Source: Trinickia soli
Lineage (GTDB): Bacteria > Pseudomonadota > Gammaproteobacteria > Burkholderiales > Burkholderiaceae
Direction: 5' to 3'
Length of the DNA: 64,000 nt
Assembly (NCBI RefSeq): GCF_002879855.1
Contig: NZ_PNYB01000002.1
Location: 62,001 to 126,000 of the forward strand
Shown here: positions 1 to 8,604 of the stretch, one piece after another
Numbering within the stretch: the stretch's first letter is position 1
How the letters are laid out: every line of letters begins with the position of its first letter
Notes under the pieces: model-generated
What the model was told of the DNA's origin: nothing
The model's input: the letters and a program-made list of their open reading frames with translations, nothing else
The model's database searches: none
Translations under genes and position numbers: made by a program

Positions 1-1
1 G

Positions 2-529
2 TCCGCACAGCGCATGGCTTATCACCTGATGCAACACGATCGGGAGGGAGCCGAGCGCCTCGGCCGGGCACTGCTGTTCGCGACGGAGCATCTGCGGCAT
101 TGCGAAAAGTGCAATACGTTCACCGAGGCGCGCATCTGCGATGTCTGCGGCGACGAGTCGCGCGACCCGACGCTGCTGTGCGTGGTCGAGACGCCTGCCG
201 ATCAGATCATGCTCGAGCAGACGCTGACCTATCGAGGTCTGTACTTCGTCCTGATGGGGCGCCTGAGTCCGCTCGACGGCATCGGCCCGAAGGAAATCCA
301 CTTCGACCGGCTGGTCAAACGGGCTTCGGACGGCGTCGTCAAGGAAGTCGTGCTCGCGACGAATTTCACGAATGAAGGCGAGGCAACGGCGCACTATCTC
401 GCGCAAACGCTCAAGGCGCGCGGACTCTCGGTCACGAGGCTGGCTCGCGGCGTCCCGGTGGGGGGCGAGCTCGAGTACGTCGACGCCGGCACGATTGCAC
501 GCGCCGTGCTCGACCGGCGCGCGTTATAG
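2..529 (+). CDS. recR: Recombination protein RecR, 5' end cut by window
   Basis: RecR works with RecF and RecO to load RecA at single-strand gaps during recombinational repair. The reading frame is open from base 2, so the first 20-odd residues of a roughly 200-residue protein lie outside the window; the ATG at 14 is an internal methionine. A four-cysteine zinc finger (CEKC...CDVC) is followed by a Toprim domain with [15 protein letters not shown] and the acidic [10 protein letters not shown] segment. The protein ends in the family-typical EYVDAGTI region. In related genomes recR follows dnaX and ybaB, which would lie just upstream (inference). The stop is clear, and nothing downstream suggests cotranscription with the next gene. 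Confidence 0.97.
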   Translation, partial: SAQRMAYHLMQHDREGAERLGRALLFATEHLRHCEKCNTFTEARICDVCGDESRDPTLLCVVETPADQIMLEQTLTYRGLYFVLMGRLSPLDGIGPKEIHFDRLVKRASDGVVKEVVLATNFTNEGEATAHYLAQTLKARGLSVTRLARGVPVGGELEYVDAGTIARAVLDRRAL

Positions 530-645
530 CGGCTTGCTTCCTTGCATCAGTCGTCGCTTTCGTTGGCTGCGGCCAAGAGCAGACGCATCGTTGCCGGGAT
601 GCAGGCTGGCTGTCCCCGAAGGATCTGGAAAAGGAGAAGATCGAC

Positions 646-1851
646 ATGAGCGTATCGGCTGGCCCGCTCGCGGGCGTCAAGGTGCTTGAACTCGGCACGC
701 TGATCGCAGGGCCGTTCGCTGCACGATTTCTCGGAGAGTTTGGCGCCGACGTGATCAAGATCGAAGATCCGAACGGCGGCGATCCGCTGCGCAAGTGGCG
801 CATGCTGTATCCGGAAAACGGCGGCACGTCGCTCTGGTGGGCTGTGCAGGCGCGCAACAAGAAATCGGTGACGTTGAACCTCAAAGCGCCGGAGGGCAAA
901 GACATCCTCAAGCAACTCGCGCGCGAGGCGGACATCGTCGTCGAAAACTTCCGGCCGGGGCTGCTGGAAAAACTCGGGCTCGGCTATGACGTGTTGAGCG
1001 CCGACAATCCCGGTCTCGTGATGGTGCGGCTGTCGGGGTATGGCCAGAGCGGCCCCTATCGCGATCGGCCCGGCTTCGGTTCGATCGCGGAGGCGATGGG
1101 CGGGCTGCGGCACATCACGGGCTACCCCGAGTTGCCGCCGCCGCGTATCGGCATCTCCATCGGCGATTCGATTGCCGCACTGCATGCGGTGATCGGCGCC
1201 ATGATGGCGCTTCACCACCGGCAAGCGAACGGGGGTAAAGGGCAGGTGGTCGACGTGGCACTCTACGAGGCTGTCTTCAACATGATGGAGAGCATCGTGC
1301 CTGAATACGGCGTCTATGGCGCCGTGCGGGAACGAACCGGTGCTTCGCTGCCGGGCATCGTGCCGTCGAACACGTACCCCTGCAAGGACGGCAGCCTCGT
1401 GATCGGGGGCAATAGCGATCCGATCTTCAAGCGCCTGATGCTGGCGATCGAACGTCCCGATCTCGCCGAAGACCCGGAACTCGCGCACAACGACGGCCGC
1501 GTGCCGCGCACGCGCGAGATCGACGATGCGATTGCGCTCTGGCTTGCCGAGCGCACGATCGATGAAGCGCTCGACGTGCTCAACCGCGCCGATGTCCCGG
1601 TCGGCCGCATCTACAGTGCCGCCGATATGTTCGCCGATCCTCAGTTCGCCGCGCGCAAGATGATCGAGCATTTCAAATGGCAGGATGGCCTCGACATCGC
1701 GCTGCCGAACGTTACGCCGAAACTGTCCGAGACACCGGGCGGCACGCGTTGGCTCGGCCCGGAACTGGGCGAGCATACCGACGAGGTGTTGCAATCGCTC
1801 GGCTACGACGCCGTGGCGATCGAAAGCCTGCGCGAGCGCAAGATCGTTTAG
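646..1851 (+). CDS. CaiB/BaiF-type (family III) CoA-transferase
   Basis: This 401-residue protein is a family III CoA-transferase, which moves CoA between carboxylic acids. The N-terminus has the family pattern VLELGTLIAGPFAARFLGEF, followed by GADVIKIE, NKKSVTLNL, IVVENFRPG and GYGQSGPYRDRPGF. The region GQVVDVALYEAVFN aligns with the active-site helix of the family. The start follows a good ribosome site (AAGGAG about 10 bases upstream). The substrate cannot be told from sequence: formyl-, succinyl-, carnitinyl- and mesaconyl-CoA enzymes all share this fold. It is convergent with the MDR gene and has no obvious operon partner. The 116 bases between recR and this gene show no gene. Confidence 0.9.
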   Translation: MSVSAGPLAGVKVLELGTLIAGPFAARFLGEFGADVIKIEDPNGGDPLRKWRMLYPENGGTSLWWAVQARNKKSVTLNLKAPEGKDILKQLAREADIVVENFRPGLLEKLGLGYDVLSADNPGLVMVRLSGYGQSGPYRDRPGFGSIAEAMGGLRHITGYPELPPPRIGISIGDSIAALHAVIGAMMALHHRQANGGKGQVVDVALYEAVFNMMESIVPEYGVYGAVRERTGASLPGIVPSNTYPCKDGSLVIGGNSDPIFKRLMLAIERPDLAEDPELAHNDGRVPRTREIDDAIALWLAERTIDEALDVLNRADVPVGRIYSAADMFADPQFAARKMIEHFKWQDGLDIALPNVTPKLSETPGGTRWLGPELGEHTDEVLQSLGYDAVAIESLRERKIV

Positions 1852-1921
1852 CGGCTAACCGGCGTGGTTCCAACGGCCGCCTTCCTGAGAGGCGATTGGA
1901 ATGGGCGGCCGGCCTGCCGCC

Positions 1922-2896
1922 TCACGGCGTGATGACGATCTTGCCCGTCACGCGCCGCTGCGCCATGTCGGCCAACGCACGCGGAGTTTCCTCCAATCGA
2001 TAGCGGGCGCTGATGTGAGGGCGAAGTCTGCCTTCGCGCAACCAATGCACGAGTTCCTCGAACGCTTGCGCGTTACGCTGCGGCTCGCGTTTCGCGAATT
2101 CTCCCCAAAAGACACCGACGATGCTCGCACCTTTGAGCAGTGCGAGGTTGAGCGGTAGCTTTGGAATTTCCCCGCTCGCAAAGCCGACGACGAGGTATCG
2201 CCCCCGCCAGCCGATGCTGCGGAAAGCGGGCTCGGCAAAGGCGCCGCCTACGGGGTCATAGATGACTTCCGGTCCGCGGCCGTCGGTGAGTTCCCGAAGG
2301 CGTTCGCGCAGGTCTTCGATGTCGTAGCGGATTGTGGCGTCGGCGCCGTGTTCGCGGGCGACGGCGAGCTTTTCGTCGCTCGAGGCCGCCGCGATCACGC
2401 GCGCGCCGAGCGCTTTACCGATCTCGACGGCAGCGAGCCCGACGCCGCCGGCGGCGCCCAGCACGAGCATCGTCTCACCGGCGCATAGCGCACCGCGGTC
2501 GACAATGGCGTGGTGCGAAGTGCCATATGCCAGAGTGAATGCAGCCGCGACGGCGAAATCGATGCCGTCCGGCAACGGCATACAGGCTTGCGCCTGCGCA
2601 AGCGCCTGCTCGGCGAAGCCGCCGACGCGCGTAAATGCCGCCACGGCCATACCCGGGCGCAAGTGCGCAACGCCGGCGCCCACGGCTCGCACGACCCCCG
2701 CGACTTCCGAGCCGGGGGTAAACGGCATGGGCGGCTGGAACTGATACTTGTTCTCGATCACGAGAACGTCGGGAAAATTGACACTGGCCGCTTTTACGTC
2801 GATGACGACTTCGCCCGGCCCCGGCTGCAAATCGGGCACGGTTTCGACGACGAGCGTTTCAGGCGGTCCGTACTGATGGCAGCGAATGGAGCGCAT
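1922..2896 (-). CDS. Zinc-independent NAD(P)H:quinone oxidoreductase-type MDR
   Basis: A 324-residue medium-chain dehydrogenase/reductase of the quinone oxidoreductase (QOR) branch. It is predicted to reduce quinones or enones with NADPH. The N-terminal GroES-like half begins MRSIRCHQYGPPETL and has PFTPGSEVAGVVRAVG. The Rossmann half carries the nucleotide loop VLGAAGGVGLAAVEIGKALG. Catalytic and structural zinc ligands of alcohol dehydrogenases are absent, as expected for QOR. The frame continues 31 codons upstream, but the ATG at 2896 is chosen because AAGGAAAC precedes it and homologues start there. It is divergent from surE with a 141-base gap. The physiological substrate is unknown. Confidence 0.88.
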   Translation of the reverse strand: MRSIRCHQYGPPETLVVETVPDLQPGPGEVVIDVKAASVNFPDVLVIENKYQFQPPMPFTPGSEVAGVVRAVGAGVAHLRPGMAVAAFTRVGGFAEQALAQAQACMPLPDGIDFAVAAAFTLAYGTSHHAIVDRGALCAGETMLVLGAAGGVGLAAVEIGKALGARVIAAASSDEKLAVAREHGADATIRYDIEDLRERLRELTDGRGPEVIYDPVGGAFAEPAFRSIGWRGRYLVVGFASGEIPKLPLNLALLKGASIVGVFWGEFAKREPQRNAQAFEELVHWLREGRLRPHISARYRLEETPRALADMAQRRVTGKIVITP

Positions 2897-3025
2897 AACC
2901 GTTTCCTTGCGAATTGATCGACATGCGGGCAGTGTAGCCGACGTCGAACGACCGTGCCTTTTCAAAGCTTTGCGAGCGGAAGCGAACACAGTCGCACGAT
3001 CGTAGAGGCGCTGTCGGTCCTCGGT

Positions 3026-3031
3026 TACAAT
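3026..3031 (+). promoter_or_regulatory. Candidate -10 hexamer for surE (leaderless start)
   Basis: TACAAT lies six bases before the surE ATG, matching the -10 consensus at five of six positions. A transcript would begin about at the ATG itself. No Shine-Dalgarno sequence is visible upstream, which fits a leaderless mRNA. There is no good -35 hexamer at the expected distance, so this is a candidate only. Confidence 0.4.
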
Positions 3032-3037
3032 CGCCGC

Positions 3038-3796
3038 ATGCGAATCCTACTGAGCAACGACGACGGCTATCTCGCGCCCGGGCTTGCGGCGCTTTATCAC
3101 GCGCTCAAGCCGCTGGGCGAAGTCACGGTGATGGCGCCCGAGCAGAACTGCAGCGGTGCATCGAACTCGCTGACGCTTGCCCGTCCGCTTTCGGTCTGGC
3201 GCTCGGCCAACGGTTTTTACTACGTGAACGGCACGCCCACCGATTCGGTCCACATCGCCCTTACCGGGATGCTCGATCACAAGCCCGATCTGGTCGTCTC
3301 AGGCATCAACAACGGCCAGAACGTGGGCGAAGACACGCTCTATTCGGGCACCGTCGCAGCCGCCACCGAAGGCGTGATGTTCGGCGTGCCGTCGATCGCG
3401 TTTTCGCTCGTCGAAAAAGACTGGGCCCATCTGGAGGACGCGGCGCGCGTGGCGGCCGATATCGTTCGTCACTTTTTGGCGCAACCGCTGCCGTCGCATC
3501 CGCTGCTCAACGTCAACATTCCGAACCGGCCGTACGGCGAGCTGGGCGAGTGGGAAGTGACGCGTCTGGGCAAGCGACATCCGTCTCAGCCCGTCATTCG
3601 GCAAACGAACCCGCGCGGAGAGCCTATCTACTGGATCGGGCCGTCGGGCGAGGCGCTCGACGCCACCGAAGGCACCGACTTCCACGCGCTCGCGAACGGC
3701 CGTGTCTCGATTACGCCGCTGCAGCTCGATCTCACCCATACGCAGATGATGACCGCTACGCGCGAGTGGGCACGCGCCGGGCGTCGCGATTCATGA
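3038..3796 (+). CDS. surE: 5'-nucleotidase SurE
   Basis: SurE is a metal-dependent 5'(3')-nucleotidase and exopolyphosphatase linked to stationary-phase survival. The 252-residue protein begins [15 protein letters not shown]. The metal ligands known from the family are all present: Asp8, Asp9, Ser39 (in CSGASNS) and Asn95 (in [18 protein letters not shown]). A longer frame from 2954 exists, but the family always starts at the MRILLSNDD strand, so the ATG at 3038 is used. The last four bases overlap the start of pcm (ATGA). It is the first gene of the surE-pcm-nlpD-rpoS stationary-phase cluster, which is conserved with enterobacteria. Confidence 0.97.
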   Translation: MRILLSNDDGYLAPGLAALYHALKPLGEVTVMAPEQNCSGASNSLTLARPLSVWRSANGFYYVNGTPTDSVHIALTGMLDHKPDLVVSGINNGQNVGEDTLYSGTVAAATEGVMFGVPSIAFSLVEKDWAHLEDAARVAADIVRHFLAQPLPSHPLLNVNIPNRPYGELGEWEVTRLGKRHPSQPVIRQTNPRGEPIYWIGPSGEALDATEGTDFHALANGRVSITPLQLDLTHTQMMTATREWARAGRRDS

Positions 3797-4626
3797 CGGG
3801 CGAACGCGCCAAGCGCTTTCCACTTGGGCTTGCCGATCTCGAACGCAAGCCGCGCGGCGCCACGGAACGCGTGCGCGAACCGCTTGCTGCCCGCGAGGGG
3901 GCGGCGCGTCGCGTTGACACGTTCGCGTCGCATGCTGCCGACAAAATGGGGGCGCCCAATGTCCCGCTCGCGAGCGCGCTTGCATTGACCTCGGAACGGG
4001 TGCGCGAGCGCATGGTCGAACGGCTGCGCGGCAACGGCATTGCCGATGCGCGGGTGCTCGATGCGATAGCGGCGGTGCCGCGCCATATGTTCGTCGATCC
4101 GGGCTTGGCGGCGCAGGCCTATGAAGACGCGGCGCTACCGATCGGTCACCAGCAGACGATCTCGAAGCCGTCGGTCGTGGCGCGTATGCTCGAACTCGCC
4201 GCCGCAGGCCGCCCGCTCGATCGCGTGCTGGAGATCGGCACCGGTTGCGGGTATCAGGCTGCCGTGCTTGCACGCATAGCGCGCGACGTCTATTCGATCG
4301 AACGGATCAAGCCGCTCTACGAACGCGCCAAGTTGAACCTGCGTCCGCTGCGGGTGCCGAACATTCGACTGCACTATGGCGATGGGCGCGTGGGACTGCC
4401 GGCCGTCGCGCCGTTCGATGCGATCGTCATCGCGGCGGCCGGTCTCGATGTGCCTCAGGCGCTGCTCGAACAGTTGGCCGTCGGTGGCAGGCTGGTTGCG
4501 CCGGTCGGTTCGCAGAGCGGGCAGGCTCAGGTGTTGACGCTCGTCGAGCGTGTGGCGCCGAGCCAATGGCGAGAGTCTCGTCTTGATCGCGTTTTCTTTG
4601 TCCCCTTAAAATCCGGAGTGATTTGA
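3793..4626 (+). CDS. pcm: Protein-L-isoaspartate O-methyltransferase
   Basis: Pcm repairs age-damaged proteins by methylating L-isoaspartyl residues with S-adenosylmethionine. The catalytic domain starts near residue 55 ([16 protein letters not shown]), has AVPRHMFVD and [15 protein letters not shown], and carries the SAM-binding loop [16 protein letters not shown]. At 277 residues it is about 70 longer than the E. coli enzyme. The extra N-terminal part is basic, low in predicted structure and probably disordered. The start at 3793 overlaps the surE stop by four bases, indicating translational coupling. The end overlaps or abuts nlpD. Confidence 0.95.
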   Translation: MTGERAKRFPLGLADLERKPRGATERVREPLAAREGAARRVDTFASHAADKMGAPNVPLASALALTSERVRERMVERLRGNGIADARVLDAIAAVPRHMFVDPGLAAQAYEDAALPIGHQQTISKPSVVARMLELAAAGRPLDRVLEIGTGCGYQAAVLARIARDVYSIERIKPLYERAKLNLRPLRVPNIRLHYGDGRVGLPAVAPFDAIVIAAAGLDVPQALLEQLAVGGRLVAPVGSQSGQAQVLTLVERVAPSQWRESRLDRVFFVPLKSGVI

Positions 4627-4631
4627 CACCG

Positions 4632-5606
4632 ATGTTTACGTTGCGCGCGATGCAAACAAACAACGAACAGGCGCGGCTGACAGCCGCTCAGCGCGTCATC
4701 TGTGCGCTTGCCCTCACTACGCTCGCCGCGTGCGCGACGCGGCTCGATCAGGCGCCTGTCGTCGACCGCTCGAGCGCGCTTTCGACGGGCGCATCGGCAG
4801 CCACGCCGTTTGGCGCGTCGCAGCCGGCCATCCCACAAGGGCCGCCCCCGCCGGGCTACTACCGTGTGAAGCCGGGCGATACGCTCTATCGGATCGCGCT
4901 CGAAAACGGCCAGAACTATCGCGATATCGCGACCTGGAACAACCTGGCGAATCCGAACCAGATCGAAGTCGACCAATTGCTGCGCGTTGCGCCCCCTGGG
5001 GCGAACACGGCGACGACGACCCCGGGCGTCGCGACCGCTCCGATTACGAACGGCGGGGTGGTACAAGGCGCGCCGCTGACACCACCGACGGCGGCTGCCG
5101 CCGCCGCGTCGGCCGCCACGGCGAACGCCACGGTGCCGCCGATCTACGGAGCGGGACCGGGCTCGACGGCTACGACGATTCCGCCGCAGCCTGCCGCAAG
5201 CCCGGCCGCGGGTGCGTCGACTGCCGGCGCGGGGGAAAGCACCATCACTTTCGCGTGGCCCGTGCATGGCAGCATCGTCAATACGTTCGACGACAACAGC
5301 AACAAAGGCTTGAATATCGGAGGCACGCCGGGCGAGGCAGTGAAGGCCGCGGCCGACGGTCGGGTCGTCTATGCGGGAAATGGGCTGCGCGGATACGGCA
5401 ATCTCATTATCATCAAACACAACGCGATGTATCTCACCGCCTATGCACACAACCGCTCTTTGATGGTAAAAGAGGGGGACGCGGTGACGAAGGGGCAGAA
5501 GATCGCCGAGATGGGCAACAGCGATTCCGACCGCGTGATGCTGCACTTTGAGATCCGCCGACAGGGCAAACCTGTCGATCCGATGAAATACTTGCCGCCG
5601 CAATAA
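4632..5606 (+). CDS. nlpD: Lipoprotein NlpD: LysM plus degenerate M23 peptidase domain
   Basis: An outer-membrane lipoprotein with a lipobox LAAC (Cys34), a LysM domain at about 76-119 (YYRVKPGDTLYRIA) for peptidoglycan binding, a long Ala/Thr/Pro linker, and a C-terminal M23 domain. The first M23 zinc motif is degenerate (NKGLNIGG in place of HxxxD), although YAHN and LHFEIR remain. This is the pattern of amidase activators such as NlpD/EnvC rather than active peptidases, so it probably activates AmiC-type amidases during cell separation. The ATG at 4632, with GGAG upstream, is preferred to a TTG at 4623. In E. coli the rpoS promoter lies inside nlpD; the same may hold here. Confidence 0.94.
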   Translation: MFTLRAMQTNNEQARLTAAQRVICALALTTLAACATRLDQAPVVDRSSALSTGASAATPFGASQPAIPQGPPPPGYYRVKPGDTLYRIALENGQNYRDIATWNNLANPNQIEVDQLLRVAPPGANTATTTPGVATAPITNGGVVQGAPLTPPTAAAAAASAATANATVPPIYGAGPGSTATTIPPQPAASPAAGASTAGAGESTITFAWPVHGSIVNTFDDNSNKGLNIGGTPGEAVKAAADGRVVYAGNGLRGYGNLIIIKHNAMYLTAYAHNRSLMVKEGDAVTKGQKIAEMGNSDSDRVMLHFEIRRQGKPVDPMKYLPPQ

Positions 5607-5617
5607 GCGATACGACC

Positions 5618-6712
5618 ATGCCGACATCGAAGCGCCGCAAGCAGCAAGCCGAAACGGACACGCTCAGCCGCGTCACGCCCGACCTGGTGCATGACGCCGG
5701 CGCTTCGACGACCGAGCCCGAGGACGAAACGACGGAGTCCGAAACCGATTTCGAGCCCGAGTCGTCTGCTCGCGAGTCCGAAGAGGGCGAGGGGCGGGAA
5801 GAGGCGGCGGAGCCCGGGCCCGATCCGGACGATTTTCGGGCACTTTTGCAGGCCGAACTGACGGCCGATACGATTCAGCACTACCTGAACCGCATCAGCG
5901 TCAAGCCGCTGCTGACGGTCGAGGAGGAGCAGCGCTATTCGCGGCTCGCCAAAGCCGGGGAGTTCGAAGCGCGTCAGGTGATGATCGAGCGCAACCTGCG
6001 GCTTGTCGTCAGTATCGCCAAAGGCTACTTGAATCGCGGGGTGCCTTTGCTCGATCTGATCGAGGAGGGCAATCTCGGGCTCATGCACGCCATCGAGAAA
6101 TTCGATCCGACGCGCGGCTTCCGCTTTTCCACGTACGCCACCTGGTGGATCCGCCAAAGCATCGAGCGCGCGATCATGAATCAGGCGCGCACGGTTCGGC
6201 TGCCGGTGCATGTGATTCGCGAACTCAATCAGGTGCTGCGGGCCAAGCGACACCTGGAAAAGAATTCGATGAATTCGGGCGAGCCCGTAGAACGGCGCGA
6301 TGCCAGCATCGACGACATTGCATACCTGACGGGCAAGACCACAGACGAAGTCACCGATATCCTGGCGCTCAACGAGCATACGGCCTCGCTCGACGCGCCG
6401 CTCGATCTCGATCCGGCCAGTAGCCTGCTCGATCTATTGTCGGACGACCAGAGCCAATCGCCGGACGCCGAAGTGCAGCACCGGGAACTCGAGACATTGA
6501 CGCGCGCCTGGCTGTCGCGTTTGTCGGACAAGCATCGGCATGTGATTGAACGACGTTTCGGCCTCAACCACATCGAGCCGGCGACGCTCGAAGAACTGGC
6601 CGATGAAATGGGCCTCACGCGCGAGCGGGTGAGGCAGATTCAGCAGGAAGCGCTGGTGCGCCTGAAACGCTTCTTCGCGTCCAACGGCGTACGCAAGGAT
6701 GCTGTCTTATAG
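5618..6712 (+). CDS. rpoS: RNA polymerase sigma factor RpoS
   Basis: The stationary-phase and general-stress sigma factor, 364 residues. Sigma-70 regions are in order: 1.2 (DTIQHYLNRISVKPLL), 2.1-2.4 (NLRLVVSIAKGYLNRG, FRFSTYATWWIRQSIERAI), region 3, and the region 4.2 helix-turn-helix LEELADEMGLTRERVRQIQ. It is about 30 residues longer than E. coli RpoS because of an acidic N-terminus (residues about 25-75) dominated by Glu and Asp. It lies 11 bases after nlpD with a weak ribosome site. Expression is probably driven at least partly from within nlpD, by analogy. Confidence 0.97.
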   Translation: MPTSKRRKQQAETDTLSRVTPDLVHDAGASTTEPEDETTESETDFEPESSARESEEGEGREEAAEPGPDPDDFRALLQAELTADTIQHYLNRISVKPLLTVEEEQRYSRLAKAGEFEARQVMIERNLRLVVSIAKGYLNRGVPLLDLIEEGNLGLMHAIEKFDPTRGFRFSTYATWWIRQSIERAIMNQARTVRLPVHVIRELNQVLRAKRHLEKNSMNSGEPVERRDASIDDIAYLTGKTTDEVTDILALNEHTASLDAPLDLDPASSLLDLLSDDQSQSPDAEVQHRELETLTRAWLSRLSDKHRHVIERRFGLNHIEPATLEELADEMGLTRERVRQIQQEALVRLKRFFASNGVRKDAVL

Positions 6713-6775
6713 GGTGGCCGTGCAAGCGCGCTCCACCCCGTCTACCCGCTCTACCCGCGAACAACTCCCAGGTTA

Positions 6776-7579
6776 ATGACTCCGATTCTCGTTTTGGACA
6801 TCGAGACGATCCCCGATGTCGCCGGCATCCGCCGGCTCGACGATCTGCCCGCTTCGATGAGCGATGCCGAAGTGGCCGACCACGCCTTCGCGGCACGTCG
6901 CGAAAAGACCGGCAGCGATTTTCTGCCGCACCACCTGCAGTGTGTGGCTGCGATTTCGTGCGTCTTTCGCGACCGCACCGGATTGCGCGTGCGCTCGCTC
7001 GGTACCGTTGAGGATGGCGAGGCGGCGCTGATCCAGTCGTTCTATCGAGTCATCGAAAAGTACACGCCCCAACTGGTTTCCTGGAACGGGGGCGGTTTCG
7101 ACCTACCCGTACTGCATTACCGCGCGCTCATCCATGGGATTTCCGCTTCGCGCTATTGGGATTTGGGCGAAGACGACCGCGACTTCAAATGGAATAACTA
7201 CATCAGTCGGTATCATGCCCGGCATACCGATCTGATGGACGTGCTTGCCATGTACCAGGCGCGCGCCAATGCGCCGCTGGATGCGCTGGCCAAGCTTTGC
7301 GGCTTTCCGGGCAAGCTGGGGATGGACGGCGGTCAGGTCTGGACCGCTTTCCGCGAAGGCCGCATCGAAGAAATTCGCAATTATTGCGAGACGGACGTCC
7401 TCAACACCTACTTGCTCTACTGTCGTTTTCAATTGATGCGGGGAGCGTTTTCGCCTGACGAGTACGCCGACGAAATCGCCTTCGTCAAGCAATCGCTCGC
7501 GCAAGAGAGCGCGCCCCATTGGGCCGAATATCTGGCTGCTTTTGCCGATACGGCAGCGCCGGGCGGCGCACCGGGCTGA
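6776..7579 (+). CDS. Predicted 3'-5' exonuclease, DnaQ/PolB-like
   Basis: A 267-residue stand-alone nuclease of the DnaQ-like (RNase H fold) superfamily, in the PolB-exonuclease-like subgroup. The DEDD motifs are visible: ExoI is LDIETIPD (Asp8, Glu10), ExoII is SWNGGGFDLPVL, and ExoIII is YCETDVLNTYLLY with a preceding conserved DALAKLCGFPGK. It should degrade DNA or RNA from 3' ends using two metal ions. It lies 63 bases downstream of rpoS with no terminator seen, so read-through from rpoS is possible. It is convergent with the EEP-family gene. The physiological substrate is not known. Confidence 0.88.
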   Translation: MTPILVLDIETIPDVAGIRRLDDLPASMSDAEVADHAFAARREKTGSDFLPHHLQCVAAISCVFRDRTGLRVRSLGTVEDGEAALIQSFYRVIEKYTPQLVSWNGGGFDLPVLHYRALIHGISASRYWDLGEDDRDFKWNNYISRYHARHTDLMDVLAMYQARANAPLDALAKLCGFPGKLGMDGGQVWTAFREGRIEEIRNYCETDVLNTYLLYCRFQLMRGAFSPDEYADEIAFVKQSLAQESAPHWAEYLAAFADTAAPGGAPG

Positions 7580-7696
7580 AAAAAGGGTCGAGCTGCGCCG
7601 CGATCCCTATCGCCGTCGTTTGACGGTTTCGAGGGGCGGGTTTCACGTGTGCCGATTGGGGCCAGTCGAACGAGTCAGACGAACGAGTGAGACGAA

Positions 7697-8551
7697 CTAG
7701 TCGAGTTCGAGCACGATCGGCTGATGATCCGATGCCTGGGTGGCGCCGTCGATCTCGCAACTGCGTAGGCGGGCGCGCAAATCCTCCGTGACAAAGACGA
7801 AATCGCAGGTGATCGGGCCGTCGCTCCACTGTTTTGTATCGTAGACACCGGCAGTGAGCGGTGGCGTTTGGCCCGGGTGCAGCGTCGTCCAGGCGTCAAT
7901 GAAGCCGGGTGCGCCCGCCAACGGCGCGATGAATCGGCGATACGCCTCGGAGTCGAACCTGCTATTGAAATCTCCACAGACGACCGCGCTGACGGGCCGC
8001 GAAGTCGGCGCGAACGGACCCGTGGCATTCTCGGCCGCCGCCGGGTGGGCGGCGTGATCGGCGGCTTCCAACTGCAATCGCCGAAGCTCATCGACTTGGG
8101 CCAGGCGCTGCTGAAGCGAATAAAATTCGAGATGGGTGACGAGGATGCGTAGCGGTCCGCTGCTCGTTTCGACGACCGCTTCGAGCGCAACGCGTTGCAT
8201 CGAGGGCGCGCTCGCGTCGGCGGGCCATGGCAGCGAATGGCGCAGGACGAGCGAAACGGGCAGGCGCGTCGCGATCGCATTGCCGAACTGTCGCCGTGAC
8301 GGCGAGCCGTCGAGCGAGGGCAGATCGGCGCCGATCGCATCGAGCACGGTGTAGCCGGGCAGCGCCTGCGCGATTTCGGCAAACTGGTCTGGCCCCGGTC
8401 CGCCCGGCAGGACGCCGAAGCCTCGCGTGATTTCCTGCATGCAGATGACATCGAAATCGGCGAGGCGCCTCGCTGCCTTGAGCGTTCGATCGAGATCGAC
8501 GCGACCGCCGGCATCGCGTCCCCATTGCACGTTCCAACTCACGAGCTTCAC
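7697..8551 (-). CDS. Endonuclease/exonuclease/phosphatase (EEP) family protein
   Basis: A 284-residue member of the EEP fold (DNase I / exonuclease III / phosphoesterase superfamily). The catalytic residues are in order: Asn7 in [13 protein letters not shown], the Glu of CMQEITRG, His in [17 protein letters not shown], and the terminal [12 protein letters not shown] Asp-His pair. No signal peptide is present, so it is probably cytoplasmic. It is divergent from rlmD with only 53 bases between them, so the promoters of the two genes must overlap. Whether it cuts DNA, RNA or a small phosphoester is not determinable from the sequence. Confidence 0.87.
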   Translation of the reverse strand: MKLVSWNVQWGRDAGGRVDLDRTLKAARRLADFDVICMQEITRGFGVLPGGPGPDQFAEIAQALPGYTVLDAIGADLPSLDGSPSRRQFGNAIATRLPVSLVLRHSLPWPADASAPSMQRVALEAVVETSSGPLRILVTHLEFYSLQQRLAQVDELRRLQLEAADHAAHPAAAENATGPFAPTSRPVSAVVCGDFNSRFDSEAYRRFIAPLAGAPGFIDAWTTLHPGQTPPLTAGVYDTKQWSDGPITCDFVFVTEDLRARLRSCEIDGATQASDHQPIVLELD

Positions 8552-8604
8552 GACTCACCCTCCGTTGCATTGCCCGGTTCGTCTACAATCTCGCCTTTCG
8601 TCCC

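Noticed and set aside
547-1794. Long antisense frame (415 codons) opposite the CoA-transferase gene
   Set aside because: Same reason: no ribosome site, composition typical of a mirrored frame.
1852-1921. Terminator between the CoA-transferase and the MDR gene
   Set aside because: An inverted repeat (GGCCGCC/GGCGGCC) is present but the loop is long and no T tract follows on either strand.
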